DNA of 64,000 nt from Planctomycetes bacterium syqfu (GTDB lineage: Bacteria > Planctomycetota > Phycisphaerae > Phycisphaerales > Phycisphaeraceae): NCBI GenBank assembly GCA_020974905.1, contig CP087563.1, forward strand, positions 4,526,001-4,590,000, written 5' to 3'. Shown in pieces: positions 35,006-44,081 of the stretch (its first letter is position 1; every line of letters starts with the position of its first letter). Below the pieces are notes generated by a model. The model was not told where the DNA came from and ran no database searches. It saw nothing but the letters and a program-made list of their open reading frames with translations. Position numbers and translations under genes: made by a program.

Positions 35006-36730
35006 TCAATCAAACGCATCCAGTCCACGCAGACGGCGGGAGACCGAATTCTCGTTGTGTCGGGCAGCCGCGGCGGAACCGGCGTCACTGATATGCTCAT
35101 TGCTGTAACTGGACTTGTCCTTGCTCGTCCTGGCGGCAGGGGCGATGAGAATATTTTCCGACACACGCTCGACATTCGGTGGCACACCCGGTGCGTCAAC
35201 TGACGAAAGCGGGGTCACCGGCGGGGCGAGATTGGTCTTGATCTGATGCGTGTTGGTGCGCGTGGCAATGCCCCCCTTCTTGTTGTACGTGAGCACATTC
35301 TCACTGACGATGCACGGCTGGGTCTGCGATGAGAGATAAATCCCAACCCCACCGTTAAGCTGACAGTGATTGCCCACGATCCAATGCCCTGCACTTTGAT
35401 CTCCGACGCGGATGCCATGGCCCAGGCTATTGCGCACGTGACATTGCTGGACGCGGCAGAAGCGACTGTCAAAGAGACCGATCCCATCATGGGACCAATC
35501 CTCCACGCAGACATCCTGCACCACGCACTGATCCGAGCCCATCAACTGGATCGCACAGCAGGCATGATCGGGACCAAACGGCGCATCACCGATGGCATTC
35601 TGATTCCCCAGTAAGTGCATGTCCGAGATGTGAACCTGAGACTGCCCCAGCACGGTGATCAGCGGGAACCAGTGACAGACCATCGTCGGGGTGTTGGCGT
35701 CATAAGCCATGATCAAAGGCTGATCCAGCCACAGACGTTGACCATCAATGCGCGTGATGCGGGCGCGGGTGGCCTGCCAACCTGTTTGCTGGGGGCTGGC
35801 AATCATCACATCATCACCGACTTCAAGCAGCGATGGGTCTTCGACCTGCACGCGATCGGTCCCGGCCTGGGCGGAGGTCATCAACTGCGTACTCACCGGA
35901 CCTGATGCCTGCAGTGATGTGGTGAATCCTGCACCCTTGAGAATCGTCCGACTGGTTAGCCGCAGGCTTTGACGCAGCGTGAACCGCCCCATGGGCAGCG
36001 ACACCATCCCCCCTGCCGGACCCAGCGCGTTGATGGCATTTTGAATCCCACACGTCGGATCATCACGATCGATGAAATCACTGGCATCCACCTGCGAGGG
36101 CTGATGCGTTTTCTGATGGGGTAATGTCGGTTCAAGCGTGCCATGAATGACATCACTGATATGAGCGGGTGGCAGGTCGATGTTAAACAAGGCCAACTCA
36201 TCAATGACCACAGGCTCTGCAGCGGGTGTCAGCGGACCCAGTTGCAGGTAATTCTGTCGCGAGGAACTCACCGACAGACCTGTAAAAGGCATCTGTGAGA
36301 CGGCCACCTGTTTGGCATCCAGATACAGCATCACGCCATCGGGATTGAAGGTGACACAGACATGATGCCACTGGGCGGAAGTTAAGCGCGTCTGGCTGAC
36401 GAGGACGCGGTCATCGACATTGACCACCAATGCCAGACCCTGCGAGAGGTCCACGGTGATCTGAATCATGCCCTGGAGATTCAGCAGGTCGACCTGGCCG
36501 CGCCCGCCGTTGATTTGCGTCCAGAAACAGACACTGCCACAGCGCAGACGTCCCGGCCCTTTACCGGTCGCACGATCACCGGGTAAGCGCAGTTCCAAAG
36601 CCTGCCCGAATCGGCGTGGGGTCCGCAGCGCACCATGGATTGACAGCGGCGAACCGTTGGCCAGCGCGTTGCCTGCCAGGTGTCGGCTGTTTTCATCAAA
36701 ATGCCACAGTCCAATGAGATTCTGCTGCAT
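35006..36730 (-). CDS. LamG-like plus right-handed beta-helix protein
   Basis: 574 residues. The first ~200 resemble a LamG/concanavalin domain (LIGLWHFDENSRHL, SAQWHHVCVTFNPDGVMLYL, VVIDELALFNIDL). Residues ~225-490 form a parallel beta-helix: a pectate-lyase-type entry (CGIQNAINALGPAGGMVSLP), then repeats such as QCVVQDVCVEDWSHDGIGLF, CRVQQCHVRNSLGHGIRVGD and HCQLNGGVGIYLSSQTQPCI. Such proteins bind or cleave polysaccharides. The tail is serine-rich. No signal peptide is seen from either ATG (36730, or 36778 giving 16 more charged residues), which is odd for a surface enzyme. Start and export are uncertain. Confidence 0.72.
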   Translation of the reverse strand: MQQNLIGLWHFDENSRHLAGNALANGSPLSIHGALRTPRRFGQALELRLPGDRATGKGPGRLRCGSVCFWTQINGGRGQVDLLNLQGMIQITVDLSQGLALVVNVDDRVLVSQTRLTSAQWHHVCVTFNPDGVMLYLDAKQVAVSQMPFTGLSVSSSRQNYLQLGPLTPAAEPVVIDELALFNIDLPPAHISDVIHGTLEPTLPHQKTHQPSQVDASDFIDRDDPTCGIQNAINALGPAGGMVSLPMGRFTLRQSLRLTSRTILKGAGFTTSLQASGPVSTQLMTSAQAGTDRVQVEDPSLLEVGDDVMIASPQQTGWQATRARITRIDGQRLWLDQPLIMAYDANTPTMVCHWFPLITVLGQSQVHISDMHLLGNQNAIGDAPFGPDHACCAIQLMGSDQCVVQDVCVEDWSHDGIGLFDSRFCRVQQCHVRNSLGHGIRVGDQSAGHWIVGNHCQLNGGVGIYLSSQTQPCIVSENVLTYNKKGGIATRTNTHQIKTNLAPPVTPLSSVDAPGVPPNVERVSENILIAPAARTSKDKSSYSNEHISDAGSAAAARHNENSVSRRLRGLDAFD

Positions 36731-37105
36731 GTCGGCCCCGTGTCCCCTTCGCTTCTCTGACTTCCAAACTGCCATCATATCTCAAAGCGGGTTGGAAATA
36801 TAGGACGTCTTGTTTTGATTGAACAGCGCAAGACTGAAGGTGTATTCGGATCGCATGAAAACAGATGAATCGACAAGAGCACCAGATGTCAATCTGGTGC
36901 AGGCTTCAAAACACGACCTGCACCGGATTAACATCGGGTGCTCAACTGTGTACCGCGAATGATTATTTAAAAACTTTGTAACCATTGGGGACTGAAACTT
37001 GCCTTATCGATCTGGGTATGTTTGAGTAATAAGAGATCGCATTTCTGTATTGGTTTGATTCGTACTTGTCATCACGCAATAGTCGTCGGATCTCGGGGAG
37101 TCAAC
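36731..37105. repeat. Inverted pair of CACCAGAT/CACCGGAT palindromes
   Basis: GAGCACCAGATGTCAATCTG (36877 onward) and GCACCGGATTAACATCGGGT ending CTCAAC (to 36946) face each other in the divergent space between the beta-helix gene and the EEP gene. Nothing else is seen in the 375 bp. Confidence 0.65.
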
Positions 37106-38155
37106 ATGTCAAAGGCCCTAAGCGAATCACAAGTCAGTGATATCCCAGTGTGTGAAAAAACCAAACCCGACAAAGCCACGGGACTCAAACGACAGTTTTC
37201 CGATGTGAGTCTGGTCGGCTTATTGCAGGTCATTGGTGTCCTGCCGTTCATTGCGACCTTCATCGGATTCTTTGGCGGATTGCATTGGACGTTTGATCTG
37301 CTGACCCATTTTCGGTTTCAGTATCTGATTGTGCTCACGGTGGTGTGCCTGCTGTTGGTGTATCTGAAGCACCGGCGATTGGCAGCGTTGTATCTCATCG
37401 GGGTAGCGGTGAATCTGCTGACGGTCCTGCCGATGTACTGGCCGACGTTTGATGGTGTTGATCCGACCAAGCCCCAATTAACCATCATGCACTTTAATGT
37501 CCATGTGGGGAACAAGGACTACGATGGCATGGCAGCGTTCATCTCCGAATCCCAGCGCGATATCGTCTTCATCCAGGAACTGCACAACCGTATGGATGAA
37601 CGCCTTCGCCAGATGTCCGACTACACGATGGTCTGCTCGGTCCCGCGTTATGACAGCTTCGGGATTGGCATGTTGGTCCGCAATGATGCTACTGGGTTGG
37701 TCGTGAACCAAACGCAATGTGAAGACATCACTGAAGGCCGTGCCCAGGTGCCTGCGATTACCGCGCATCTGACGTGGGAAGGTCAACCGCTGGCGATCAT
37801 GTCCCTGCATACACTCCCCCCTTACAAGCGGAGTTACGCCATCGCCCGAGATACGCAGCTGACCGAAGCTGCCAACTGGATCAATTCACAAAACATGCCC
37901 ACGGTGCTCATCGGTGATCTGAATGCCACGCCGTGGTCCAACGGATTTCGTCAGATGATTTACCAGACCGGATTGCATAACTCCGCCCAGGGTTTTGGTG
38001 TCGGGGCAAGCTGGCCGGCGGATGGTGGGCCGATCGGTAAGATTCCGATTGATCACTGCCTGGTGACCGATGCGCTGGTGGTCACCGATCGTTCACTGGG
38101 TCAAAGCCATGGGTCGGATCATCTGCCGTTATGGGTGAGTCTGCAGATGCGATGA
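37106..38155 (+). CDS. Membrane-anchored endonuclease/exonuclease/phosphatase domain protein
   Basis: 349 residues. Three hydrophobic segments (~35-105, including GLLQVIGVLPFIATFIGFFG) are followed by an EEP catalytic domain: MHFNVHVGNKDY (N metal ligand), DIVFIQELHNRM (E), MSLHTLPPYKRS, TVLIGDLNATPWSNGF (GDxN) and HGSDHLPLWVSL (SDH). The catalytic residues are all kept. Such membrane-anchored EEP proteins cleave phosphodiesters or lipid headgroups at the cell surface; the substrate is unknown. GGGAG precedes ATG 37106; a TTG at 37022 is not supported. Confidence 0.88.
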   Translation: MSKALSESQVSDIPVCEKTKPDKATGLKRQFSDVSLVGLLQVIGVLPFIATFIGFFGGLHWTFDLLTHFRFQYLIVLTVVCLLLVYLKHRRLAALYLIGVAVNLLTVLPMYWPTFDGVDPTKPQLTIMHFNVHVGNKDYDGMAAFISESQRDIVFIQELHNRMDERLRQMSDYTMVCSVPRYDSFGIGMLVRNDATGLVVNQTQCEDITEGRAQVPAITAHLTWEGQPLAIMSLHTLPPYKRSYAIARDTQLTEAANWINSQNMPTVLIGDLNATPWSNGFRQMIYQTGLHNSAQGFGVGASWPADGGPIGKIPIDHCLVTDALVVTDRSLGQSHGSDHLPLWVSLQMR

Positions 38156-38204
38156 GATCATGAATACCGATGTAATGCATATGGAATATGAACGCAAATT
38201 GCAA

Positions 38205-38351
38205 GACACAACCGAGCCAGGATGACTCGGCTTGAGTAGCCTGCGTCATTCATCGCTACCCTCCGTCACTCCCGCGCAGGCGAGAGTCCAGTGATAGGTG
38301 CAAGCGTCAACAGAATGCCACTGGATTCCCGCCCGCGCGGGAAGGACGAAA
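38205..38351. repeat. dRS3-like paired palindrome, copy 5, with CCGAG hairpin
   Basis: A CCGAGCC...GACTCGG hairpin (38208-38236) of a small family also at 51359 and 53721 is followed by a dRS3-like pair at 38262-38351, between convergent genes. Confidence 0.7.
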
Positions 38352-38417
38352 GAGATTTTCTATGGCGGTTATTTACGCGGACTGCCCTATATGCAGCTAT
38401 CGCCCGGACATTCTGAT

Positions 38418-40331
38418 TCACGAATTCATCGAGACGAGATTAATCGTCGGTTGGACTTCGACGGGGATACTGATGGTAAAGGTTGACCCCTTGTTGAGTC
38501 CGTCGGAATGGGCATTGATGCTGCCATTGAGTTCACTGACCGCCAGGGCAGCGGAATGAAGTCCGACACCGCGTGCTGATGGATTGGTGGTAAAACCATG
38601 CTCAAAGATATTGGGTAATTGCATTGGATCAATCCCACAGCCGGTATCGTGGACGGTGATCTGAAGGATGCTGTTGTCGATGAGATGGGCTGAGACATGC
38701 AGGCGACGTTGATCGTCGTCAACTTTCTCCAGGGCATGACGGGCATTGGTCATCAGGTTGGTCAAGACCTGTGCCAAACGATAGGCATCGACCTTGATCA
38801 ACTGCTCGACACTGACCTGGACATGCGTGAGAATGTTCTTGAGATTCATATCTTCAGCATCAATGGCAAGTACATCACGAATCAATCGCTCAATGTCAGT
38901 GTTGACGTAGATGGCATGGTTGTTGCCATGGGCACTGGGGGTTTGCGGGCGAACGAGTTGGCGGATGTGTTCCATGGACGAGCCGATGTCCTCAAGATCG
39001 TCCTCCAATTGCTTGTCGGATTTGCGATCCCACTTAAGCAGCACATCACGAACAATGCGGCAGCGCGGGGACTTGAGCACCAGGCGTCTGGCAACCACGA
39101 ACAGGATCAGCATCACGACTGCCTGAATGCCGACAAACCACATCGCCAGACGATTGGATGCCTGATCCGCCGGCTTGGTGAACGTGGAGACCGGCACGAC
39201 CATCACCACGTTCCAATAGGTCCGGGGCATGTGAAAGACACTGACCATGCACGGCTCACTGACCAGCGGCATACTCGCCAAGGTCATGCGGCGGACCTGG
39301 CGCGGATTCAGTGCTTTGACCTTTGTCTGATCAAACATCGAGGCGATGAGCATTTGCGTTTGCTGCGTGGTCAATGCCGGATACTTGCGATGCAGTTCAT
39401 CGACACGCTGGGTGAAGTTCACCATATTCTGCTGAGCATTCTGAATCATGCGAATGTTCATTTCGTCATGAAGTTCAGCAATGCGCGACATGCCCGGAAG
39501 CTTGGTGGTGACATCCTTGAGATTCAGATATTCGGTCTGTACGTCGCCAGCTTCGCCCACATGTTCCTGCCGAATCATGTCCATCTGTGGGAAAGCAACG
39601 AATCGTCCCTCACGATCAACCACAAACAGGTACCCGCCGATGGTGTTGGCGGCTCGGATCAAGGTACGGTTCAGGCCATCGAGTTTCAGGTCGATGGTGG
39701 CCACGCCGTTGAACTGCTGCTCTTTGTAAATGGGGACGGTGCAGGTGACCATCGGCTGGAGTGAATAGGGATCGGTATAGGACCGTGACCAGATGGCAGC
39801 GGATGGCGGATAGTATCGGCCGGGGATGTACCAGTGTTCCATGTGGTATCCCGGGCCATTGGGGTCGTTGTAGTCGTCGTAGTATTTGAGTGAACCATCG
39901 GGCTCCATCCCCCAGAAGAAGCTGCGACGTTCGACAGCAGGATCAAACGCATAGGGTTCCGGCCAGATACCTCCACCTGCCACCACGTCACGCATGTCCG
40001 GCGGGACGATGATCTGGCTAAAGAGTTTCTGATATCCCGCAGGCTCCGGTTCGACCACCTGGGCCAACTCCGCCAAAACGCGCGTCTGGTTTTGTGCTTG
40101 AAGAATCACCCCGTTGAGATCTGAGACCACACGCAAGCCAAGCTGCTCAGCGTAGTCTTCCCCCTGGCGAACCAGCAGGGAACGTTGCACGGTGTAAATC
40201 ATGGTGACGCTGGCAATGATCAGAACGCCAAACACCAGCAGATGAGCGAATGTCAGCCGGAATGACAGGCTTTGACGCCAACGACGTACCAACCGCCACA
40301 GATGAGGATTTTGGCTGACGGGACTTTTCAT
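38418..40331 (-). CDS. Cache-domain sensor histidine kinase-like protein without an obvious H-box
   Basis: 637 residues. A first membrane helix (~30-52, LTFAHLLVFGVLIIASVTMI) and a second near residue 400 flank a large periplasmic cache sensor (GGIWPEPYAFD, PMVTCTVPIYKEQQFNGVAT, GGYLFVVDREGRFVAFPQ). The C-terminus is an HATPase: LMTNARHALE (N box), HDTGCGID (G1), GVGLHSAALAVSELNG (G2). The usual SHExxxPL phospho-acceptor helix is missing; the only nearby histidine is in SMEHIRQLV. So ATP binding is likely but autophosphorylation is doubtful. No response regulator is adjacent. The ATG at 40331 is chosen over a TTG at 40349. Confidence 0.82.
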   Translation of the reverse strand: MKSPVSQNPHLWRLVRRWRQSLSFRLTFAHLLVFGVLIIASVTMIYTVQRSLLVRQGEDYAEQLGLRVVSDLNGVILQAQNQTRVLAELAQVVEPEPAGYQKLFSQIIVPPDMRDVVAGGGIWPEPYAFDPAVERRSFFWGMEPDGSLKYYDDYNDPNGPGYHMEHWYIPGRYYPPSAAIWSRSYTDPYSLQPMVTCTVPIYKEQQFNGVATIDLKLDGLNRTLIRAANTIGGYLFVVDREGRFVAFPQMDMIRQEHVGEAGDVQTEYLNLKDVTTKLPGMSRIAELHDEMNIRMIQNAQQNMVNFTQRVDELHRKYPALTTQQTQMLIASMFDQTKVKALNPRQVRRMTLASMPLVSEPCMVSVFHMPRTYWNVVMVVPVSTFTKPADQASNRLAMWFVGIQAVVMLILFVVARRLVLKSPRCRIVRDVLLKWDRKSDKQLEDDLEDIGSSMEHIRQLVRPQTPSAHGNNHAIYVNTDIERLIRDVLAIDAEDMNLKNILTHVQVSVEQLIKVDAYRLAQVLTNLMTNARHALEKVDDDQRRLHVSAHLIDNSILQITVHDTGCGIDPMQLPNIFEHGFTTNPSARGVGLHSAALAVSELNGSINAHSDGLNKGSTFTISIPVEVQPTINLVSMNS

Positions 40332-40596
40332 AACGCACCCAATTGCCAACCCCCCATGCTCAAGTACTTCCGGTGTGAAAGCACTTAGCAGGTGATTAAC
40401 AAATCATGACCTAGCAGAATGGACCTGAATTCAGACAAATGATTCAAATCTTCTATTAAATCAATCGGGGATTTTACTGATGATCTTAACCAACCTTCAT
40501 ACCTTGACTTTTGTCTATGAGGTGAAGGCCTGCAAAGGGTTAGAAGCTACAAACATGTTATTTTTTAGATAACGTTTACCGAGCGAAAATCGTTGT

Positions 40597-40796
40597 TGAC
40601 AAAAATAACCTGACAAACTGGTAGAAATACCATATGGCTTTTGACAAATCCTTGCCGATACTTATTTTGGAAAGTCCAAGATCTTTATGAATCAGCCGAT
40701 AGAATAAAGCAGCTTCTGAACTTTCAAATAAAAGAAGACCTCGGCGGGCTGAACTGAACCTGGACCCCCCTTGCCTCTGCCGAGGTCTTCTTTTTT
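40597..40796 (+). ncRNA. Candidate small RNA ending in a strong terminator
   Basis: Two TTGACA-like hexamers precede about 100-190 bases with no frame, ending in a 13-bp stem (AGAAGACCTCGGC and complement) with a ~35-base loop and a T6 run. It is more than 600 bp from the murJ fusion stop, so it is unlikely to be that gene's terminator. Boundaries are guesses and no -10 element is clear. Confidence 0.3.
40731..40796. terminator. Bidirectional terminator hairpin in the gene-poor region
   Basis: AGAAGACCTCGGC and GCCGAGGTCTTCT are perfect complements, with TTTTTT on the plus side and TTTTATTT on the minus side. Confidence 0.75.
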
Positions 40797-41082
40797 ACAC
40801 AAATCACCTGTAATTAACCTGAAACTCACGCCAATCATCAAATTACGCACCCGGTATGAGCTTCATCCCCCTTGATTGATCATTAAGAGCATTTTGGACT
40901 CCCGAAAAGCTGCATAGGCAAAAACAATACTAAACGAACGTATAGTTTGTTTTATTGTACCGATGTTACACAAATGTTCCAGATACAATCGTGGTTGATT
41001 TTCCAGAATAAACAGCTTTATTCCGTCGCAAAACAGCATATTTGAAATTAGAGCGAATCAAAAAAAAATGAATCTCCATCTT

Positions 41083-41309
41083 CCGTCACTCCCGCGCTGA
41101 GGCTTTATGCACGTCATTTTACAAGTACTTGTATTAATTGGGATTGCAGGCGTTTTAAGGGTCGGGCTTACTCGACACAGATCGTCAGAAATTGAGCACC
41201 GGGTGTAAACCCGGTGCCCCTTGGATAAACGTATGCACAGCGGGCACCGGGTTTACACCCGGTGCTCAACTTTGAAAATGACGTGCATAAAGCCTCAGCG
41301 CGGGAGCGA
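41083..41309. mobile_element. MITE-like inverted-repeat element fused to a dRS3-like palindrome
   Basis: A 200-bp core (41098-41297) has perfect 23-bp ends beginning TGAGGCTTTATGCACGTCAT. Outside them GTCACTCCCGCGC and GCGCGGGAGCGAC extend the symmetry to about 36 bp with one mismatch; these are the two halves of the dRS3-like repeat seen elsewhere. Inside are two CACCGGGT/ACCCGGTG palindromes (41194-41220 and 41244-41270). It has no gene. It may be a miniature transposon that entered the repeat loop, or a palindrome extended by recombination. Confidence 0.6.
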
Positions 41310-41416
41310 CGAGATCAGAGAGTGTGTGTGGAGAATAATTTGTTGAACTGCGCTAAATCATGCAACACCAAGAGGCTGGTGGATGGATTGGGAACGCTCA
41401 AACCTTCCGAGACAGC

Positions 41417-43960
41417 TTAACGTGCCTGACGCCTAAGCAGCCAGCGTAGTTCGTCGGACTTGAGCACCCATGCCCCAGCCAGGTAGACGCCCGCGCCCAC
41501 AGCGACGAGGATCGCCAGCATCCCCGCCGACTCCTGGCGGTTCAGGGCTGTCAGATCGACGCGATTGATCAGCGGGTAAAGCACCATGCCCATGATCGCG
41601 CTGAGCACCAATGTGCGACACCACGAAAACAGCACCGCATCATCCAGTGGCATTTTCACGTACCGACGCATCGCCCGGACCAGCAGAAACGTCTGCCAGA
41701 TCGCACAGATCGCCGTCGACCATGCCAGACCTGCTGCACCGAGATACCAGATGAGGACACAGTTGAGCGTCAGGTTCAGCATCACGTTGACCATGGTGAT
41801 CTTCAGTGGCGTCCTGGGGTCCTTGATCGCATAAAACCCACGGGTGAGTACATGCGTTGCTGAGTAAGCCCAGATCGCTATCGCATAGCCCACCAGGATC
41901 GTTGCCACCCGAGAAGCATCTTCCAGATCGAACTTGCCATACTGGAAAATCAGTCGCGTCAACGGCAGGCGCACCATGATCAAACCGACACTGGCAGGCA
42001 GGCCGATGAACACCGTCAACCTCAGCCCGTTGCGTAACGTCTGATCAAAGCCCGCGCGATCCGACGCAGCACACTTGGCTAACGCAGGGAAAATCGCCGT
42101 CGCCACCGCGATGCCAAAAACGCCCAGCGGGAATTGGTAGAGACGTTGTGACCAGTTCAGCGCGGCCACCGCGCCAGCCTGGATCGGATAGTAAAGCTTC
42201 TTGCCCGCGATCATCGCCATGATTGTCTGCTCACCAGCGCCTTCAGGTGAACTAAAGCCGTAGCTGATGAACATGTCCATCGCCGAGTTGATCTGGAAGA
42301 CCGCCAAGCCCAGCAGCATCGGTCCCATGGTGAGCATCACCGCCTTAAGCGGCTTGCGCGTGTTGGCAAAATCCAATGTCCCCGGCTCATCACGCCAAAC
42401 CGCTGCCACCTGCCAAAGCAACTGCAGAACACCAGCCACCAAAACGAACACTGCAACCAGGTACACGCCACGCTCAGCACCGACCCACAAATGCCCGATC
42501 ACCGCAGCGGCGACCATCGCGATGTTCAGCAAAATCGGTGCAGCGGCCGTCGGGCCGAACTTGCCATGCACTTGCAGCATCCCGCCGACCAACGCAACCG
42601 TGCAAACCAGCGGCATGTACGGCATCATCACCATCACCAGCCGCAGCGTCAGGTCCGTCGTGTCCGTCCATGTCCCGGCTTCGAGTAAACCAAACAACAC
42701 GGCCTCGGTGATCAACACGATGACGCTTAAGCCGATCATCAGCAGACTCACCATCGCCCAGGCAAACCGACGTGCTAGCTTGCGGTCTTCATGCAGCAAT
42801 GTGGTGTACTGCGGGATAAACGCAGCAGACAATGCCCCCTCACCAAAGAGTCGGCGAAACAGGTTGGGGATCAGGAAACCCATGGTAAACGCCACTGCCG
42901 TCGGACCCAGCCCAAAAAGAGATGCAAGCATCGAGTCGCGGAAAAGCCCCGTAAACCGGCTGAGAATGGTCATCCCCATCACCGTCCGAGCATGCCGCGC
43001 AACCCCCCCCCCGGAAGCCCCGCCCCCGGAAATTGCCTTAGGCGATTCATTCTCCTGAGCACAGGATGTAAATCCGGTGCAGGTTCCGCTTGCCTCATCC
43101 GCATCCCGCAGATCCACCACGCCCTTGGGGTGATGCTTGGAGATGGCGACCAGATATCCCCAGCCGGTGAGGATGGCCAGCAGCGAACCGGTGCAATGGG
43201 CGACAATGTCACTGATCTCAAAACCGCGTCCGGTGTGACGCTGCACCATCTCCACAACTACGCCCGACATCGCCACCGCCAGCACGGAGATTACCACGCT
43301 GAGCTTGGGACGTTTGCGACCCAGCGGCATCGCCCAGGCGAGCAACCAGGTTGCCATGAACGCAACGAAGATATGGACCACGTGATCGCCACGCATCTCG
43401 ATTTCGTCACCCATCACCGGACCCATCGGCAAGCCAAAGGGCGCTTCAAACGTGAAGTTGGGGACAAAGGCAGCAAGCAGCATCAGTGGTGTGATGGCAA
43501 TGATCGACAACCTTGCCAAAAACGTGTTGTCCGGCGGTGATGGATGATCATCACGCACCCGTGCTGCACTGAGTCCCATCGCAGCAAGTATCCCCAGCAT
43601 GTTAAACAGCAGGTCCGTCGTGGAGGGATGTCGCTGCGTGAAAACCTGGGTGTACTCATCGATGTAGGCATAGGTCGAGGTGATGAGAATACTGCCAAAG
43701 AGATTCAGTCGAAGACTGCAGGCCCGTCCCATGGGCAGCGCCCGGAAGATCAAACCTTCGAGCAGTCCGAATGCCAGGAAATGGATCGGCTTATCCAGAT
43801 ACAGATCACCCATGGACCTGCCTGCGATCTGTGGATTGAGCTTCGGCCAATGGGTTGCCACCGCCAGCAGAGGCCAATAGATCAGCAACACCATGCGGGC
43901 CAGCAAGGGGTCATGATCAAATTGCGGATTATCCCCAGCAGGGCGTGGCATGCGATCCAT
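41417..43960 (-). CDS. murJ: Fusion of two VanZ-like domains with MurJ lipid II flippase
   Basis: 847 residues. Residues ~20-280 hold two VanZ-like membrane modules: IHFLAFGLLEGLIFRA...YAYIDEYTQVF...RHPSTTDLLFNMLG, then VVHIFVAFMATWLLAWA...VEMVQRHTGRGFEISDIVAH. A linker (~285-320) leads to a complete MurJ (VARHARTVMGMTILSRFTGL, GFLIPNLFRRLFGEGALSAA, KLYYPIQAGAVAALNWSQRL, GVFGIAVATAIFPALA), with about 14 helices. MurJ flips lipid II for peptidoglycan. The linker is encoded partly by a CACCGGAT-type intergenic repeat (43057-43083) and has a run of ten G on the coding strand near 43003-43012. ATG 43960 is preferred to TTG 43966. Confidence 0.87.
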   Translation of the reverse strand: MDRMPRPAGDNPQFDHDPLLARMVLLIYWPLLAVATHWPKLNPQIAGRSMGDLYLDKPIHFLAFGLLEGLIFRALPMGRACSLRLNLFGSILITSTYAYIDEYTQVFTQRHPSTTDLLFNMLGILAAMGLSAARVRDDHPSPPDNTFLARLSIIAITPLMLLAAFVPNFTFEAPFGLPMGPVMGDEIEMRGDHVVHIFVAFMATWLLAWAMPLGRKRPKLSVVISVLAVAMSGVVVEMVQRHTGRGFEISDIVAHCTGSLLAILTGWGYLVAISKHHPKGVVDLRDADEASGTCTGFTSCAQENESPKAISGGGASGGGVARHARTVMGMTILSRFTGLFRDSMLASLFGLGPTAVAFTMGFLIPNLFRRLFGEGALSAAFIPQYTTLLHEDRKLARRFAWAMVSLLMIGLSVIVLITEAVLFGLLEAGTWTDTTDLTLRLVMVMMPYMPLVCTVALVGGMLQVHGKFGPTAAAPILLNIAMVAAAVIGHLWVGAERGVYLVAVFVLVAGVLQLLWQVAAVWRDEPGTLDFANTRKPLKAVMLTMGPMLLGLAVFQINSAMDMFISYGFSSPEGAGEQTIMAMIAGKKLYYPIQAGAVAALNWSQRLYQFPLGVFGIAVATAIFPALAKCAASDRAGFDQTLRNGLRLTVFIGLPASVGLIMVRLPLTRLIFQYGKFDLEDASRVATILVGYAIAIWAYSATHVLTRGFYAIKDPRTPLKITMVNVMLNLTLNCVLIWYLGAAGLAWSTAICAIWQTFLLVRAMRRYVKMPLDDAVLFSWCRTLVLSAIMGMVLYPLINRVDLTALNRQESAGMLAILVAVGAGVYLAGAWVLKSDELRWLLRRQAR
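43057..43083. repeat. CACAGGATGTAAATCCGGTG palindrome inside the VanZ-MurJ linker
   Basis: GAGCACAGGATGTAAATCCG and the following GTGCAGG match the palindrome family at 36877, 41194 and 53453, but here it is translated (GTCTGFTSCAQ) inside a gene. Confidence 0.75.
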
Positions 43961-44081
43961 CGTCAAGATTGTATCGGCAAGATCGCTGTTGATTCATTCC
44001 ATTACCGGCAAGTCCGATCAAGCCTCACATCTGAACCACAAAACCGAGACAAACACAGGGCTAGCTCGGTATCATACGCCC

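Larger units (their letters stand above)
40332..41416. other. 1.1-kb gene-poor region with a terminator hairpin and a large inverted-repeat element
   Basis: No credible protein gene. Contents: TTGACA-like hexamers at 40597 and 40638, a strong bidirectional terminator hairpin (40731-40796) that would end a short unannotated transcript, AT-rich sequence to 41080, then an inverted-repeat element (41083-41309) containing a CACCGGGT palindrome pair. Confidence 0.6.

Noticed and set aside
38208-38236. CCGAG hairpin as an intrinsic terminator for the EEP gene
   Set aside because: No T run follows, and the same hairpin recurs at 51359 and 53721 in other contexts, so it was listed as a repeat only.
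42267-43058. 263-codon frame antisense to the murJ fusion
   Set aside because: Shadow frame rich in Ser, Pro and Arg; the opposite strand encodes a complete MurJ.
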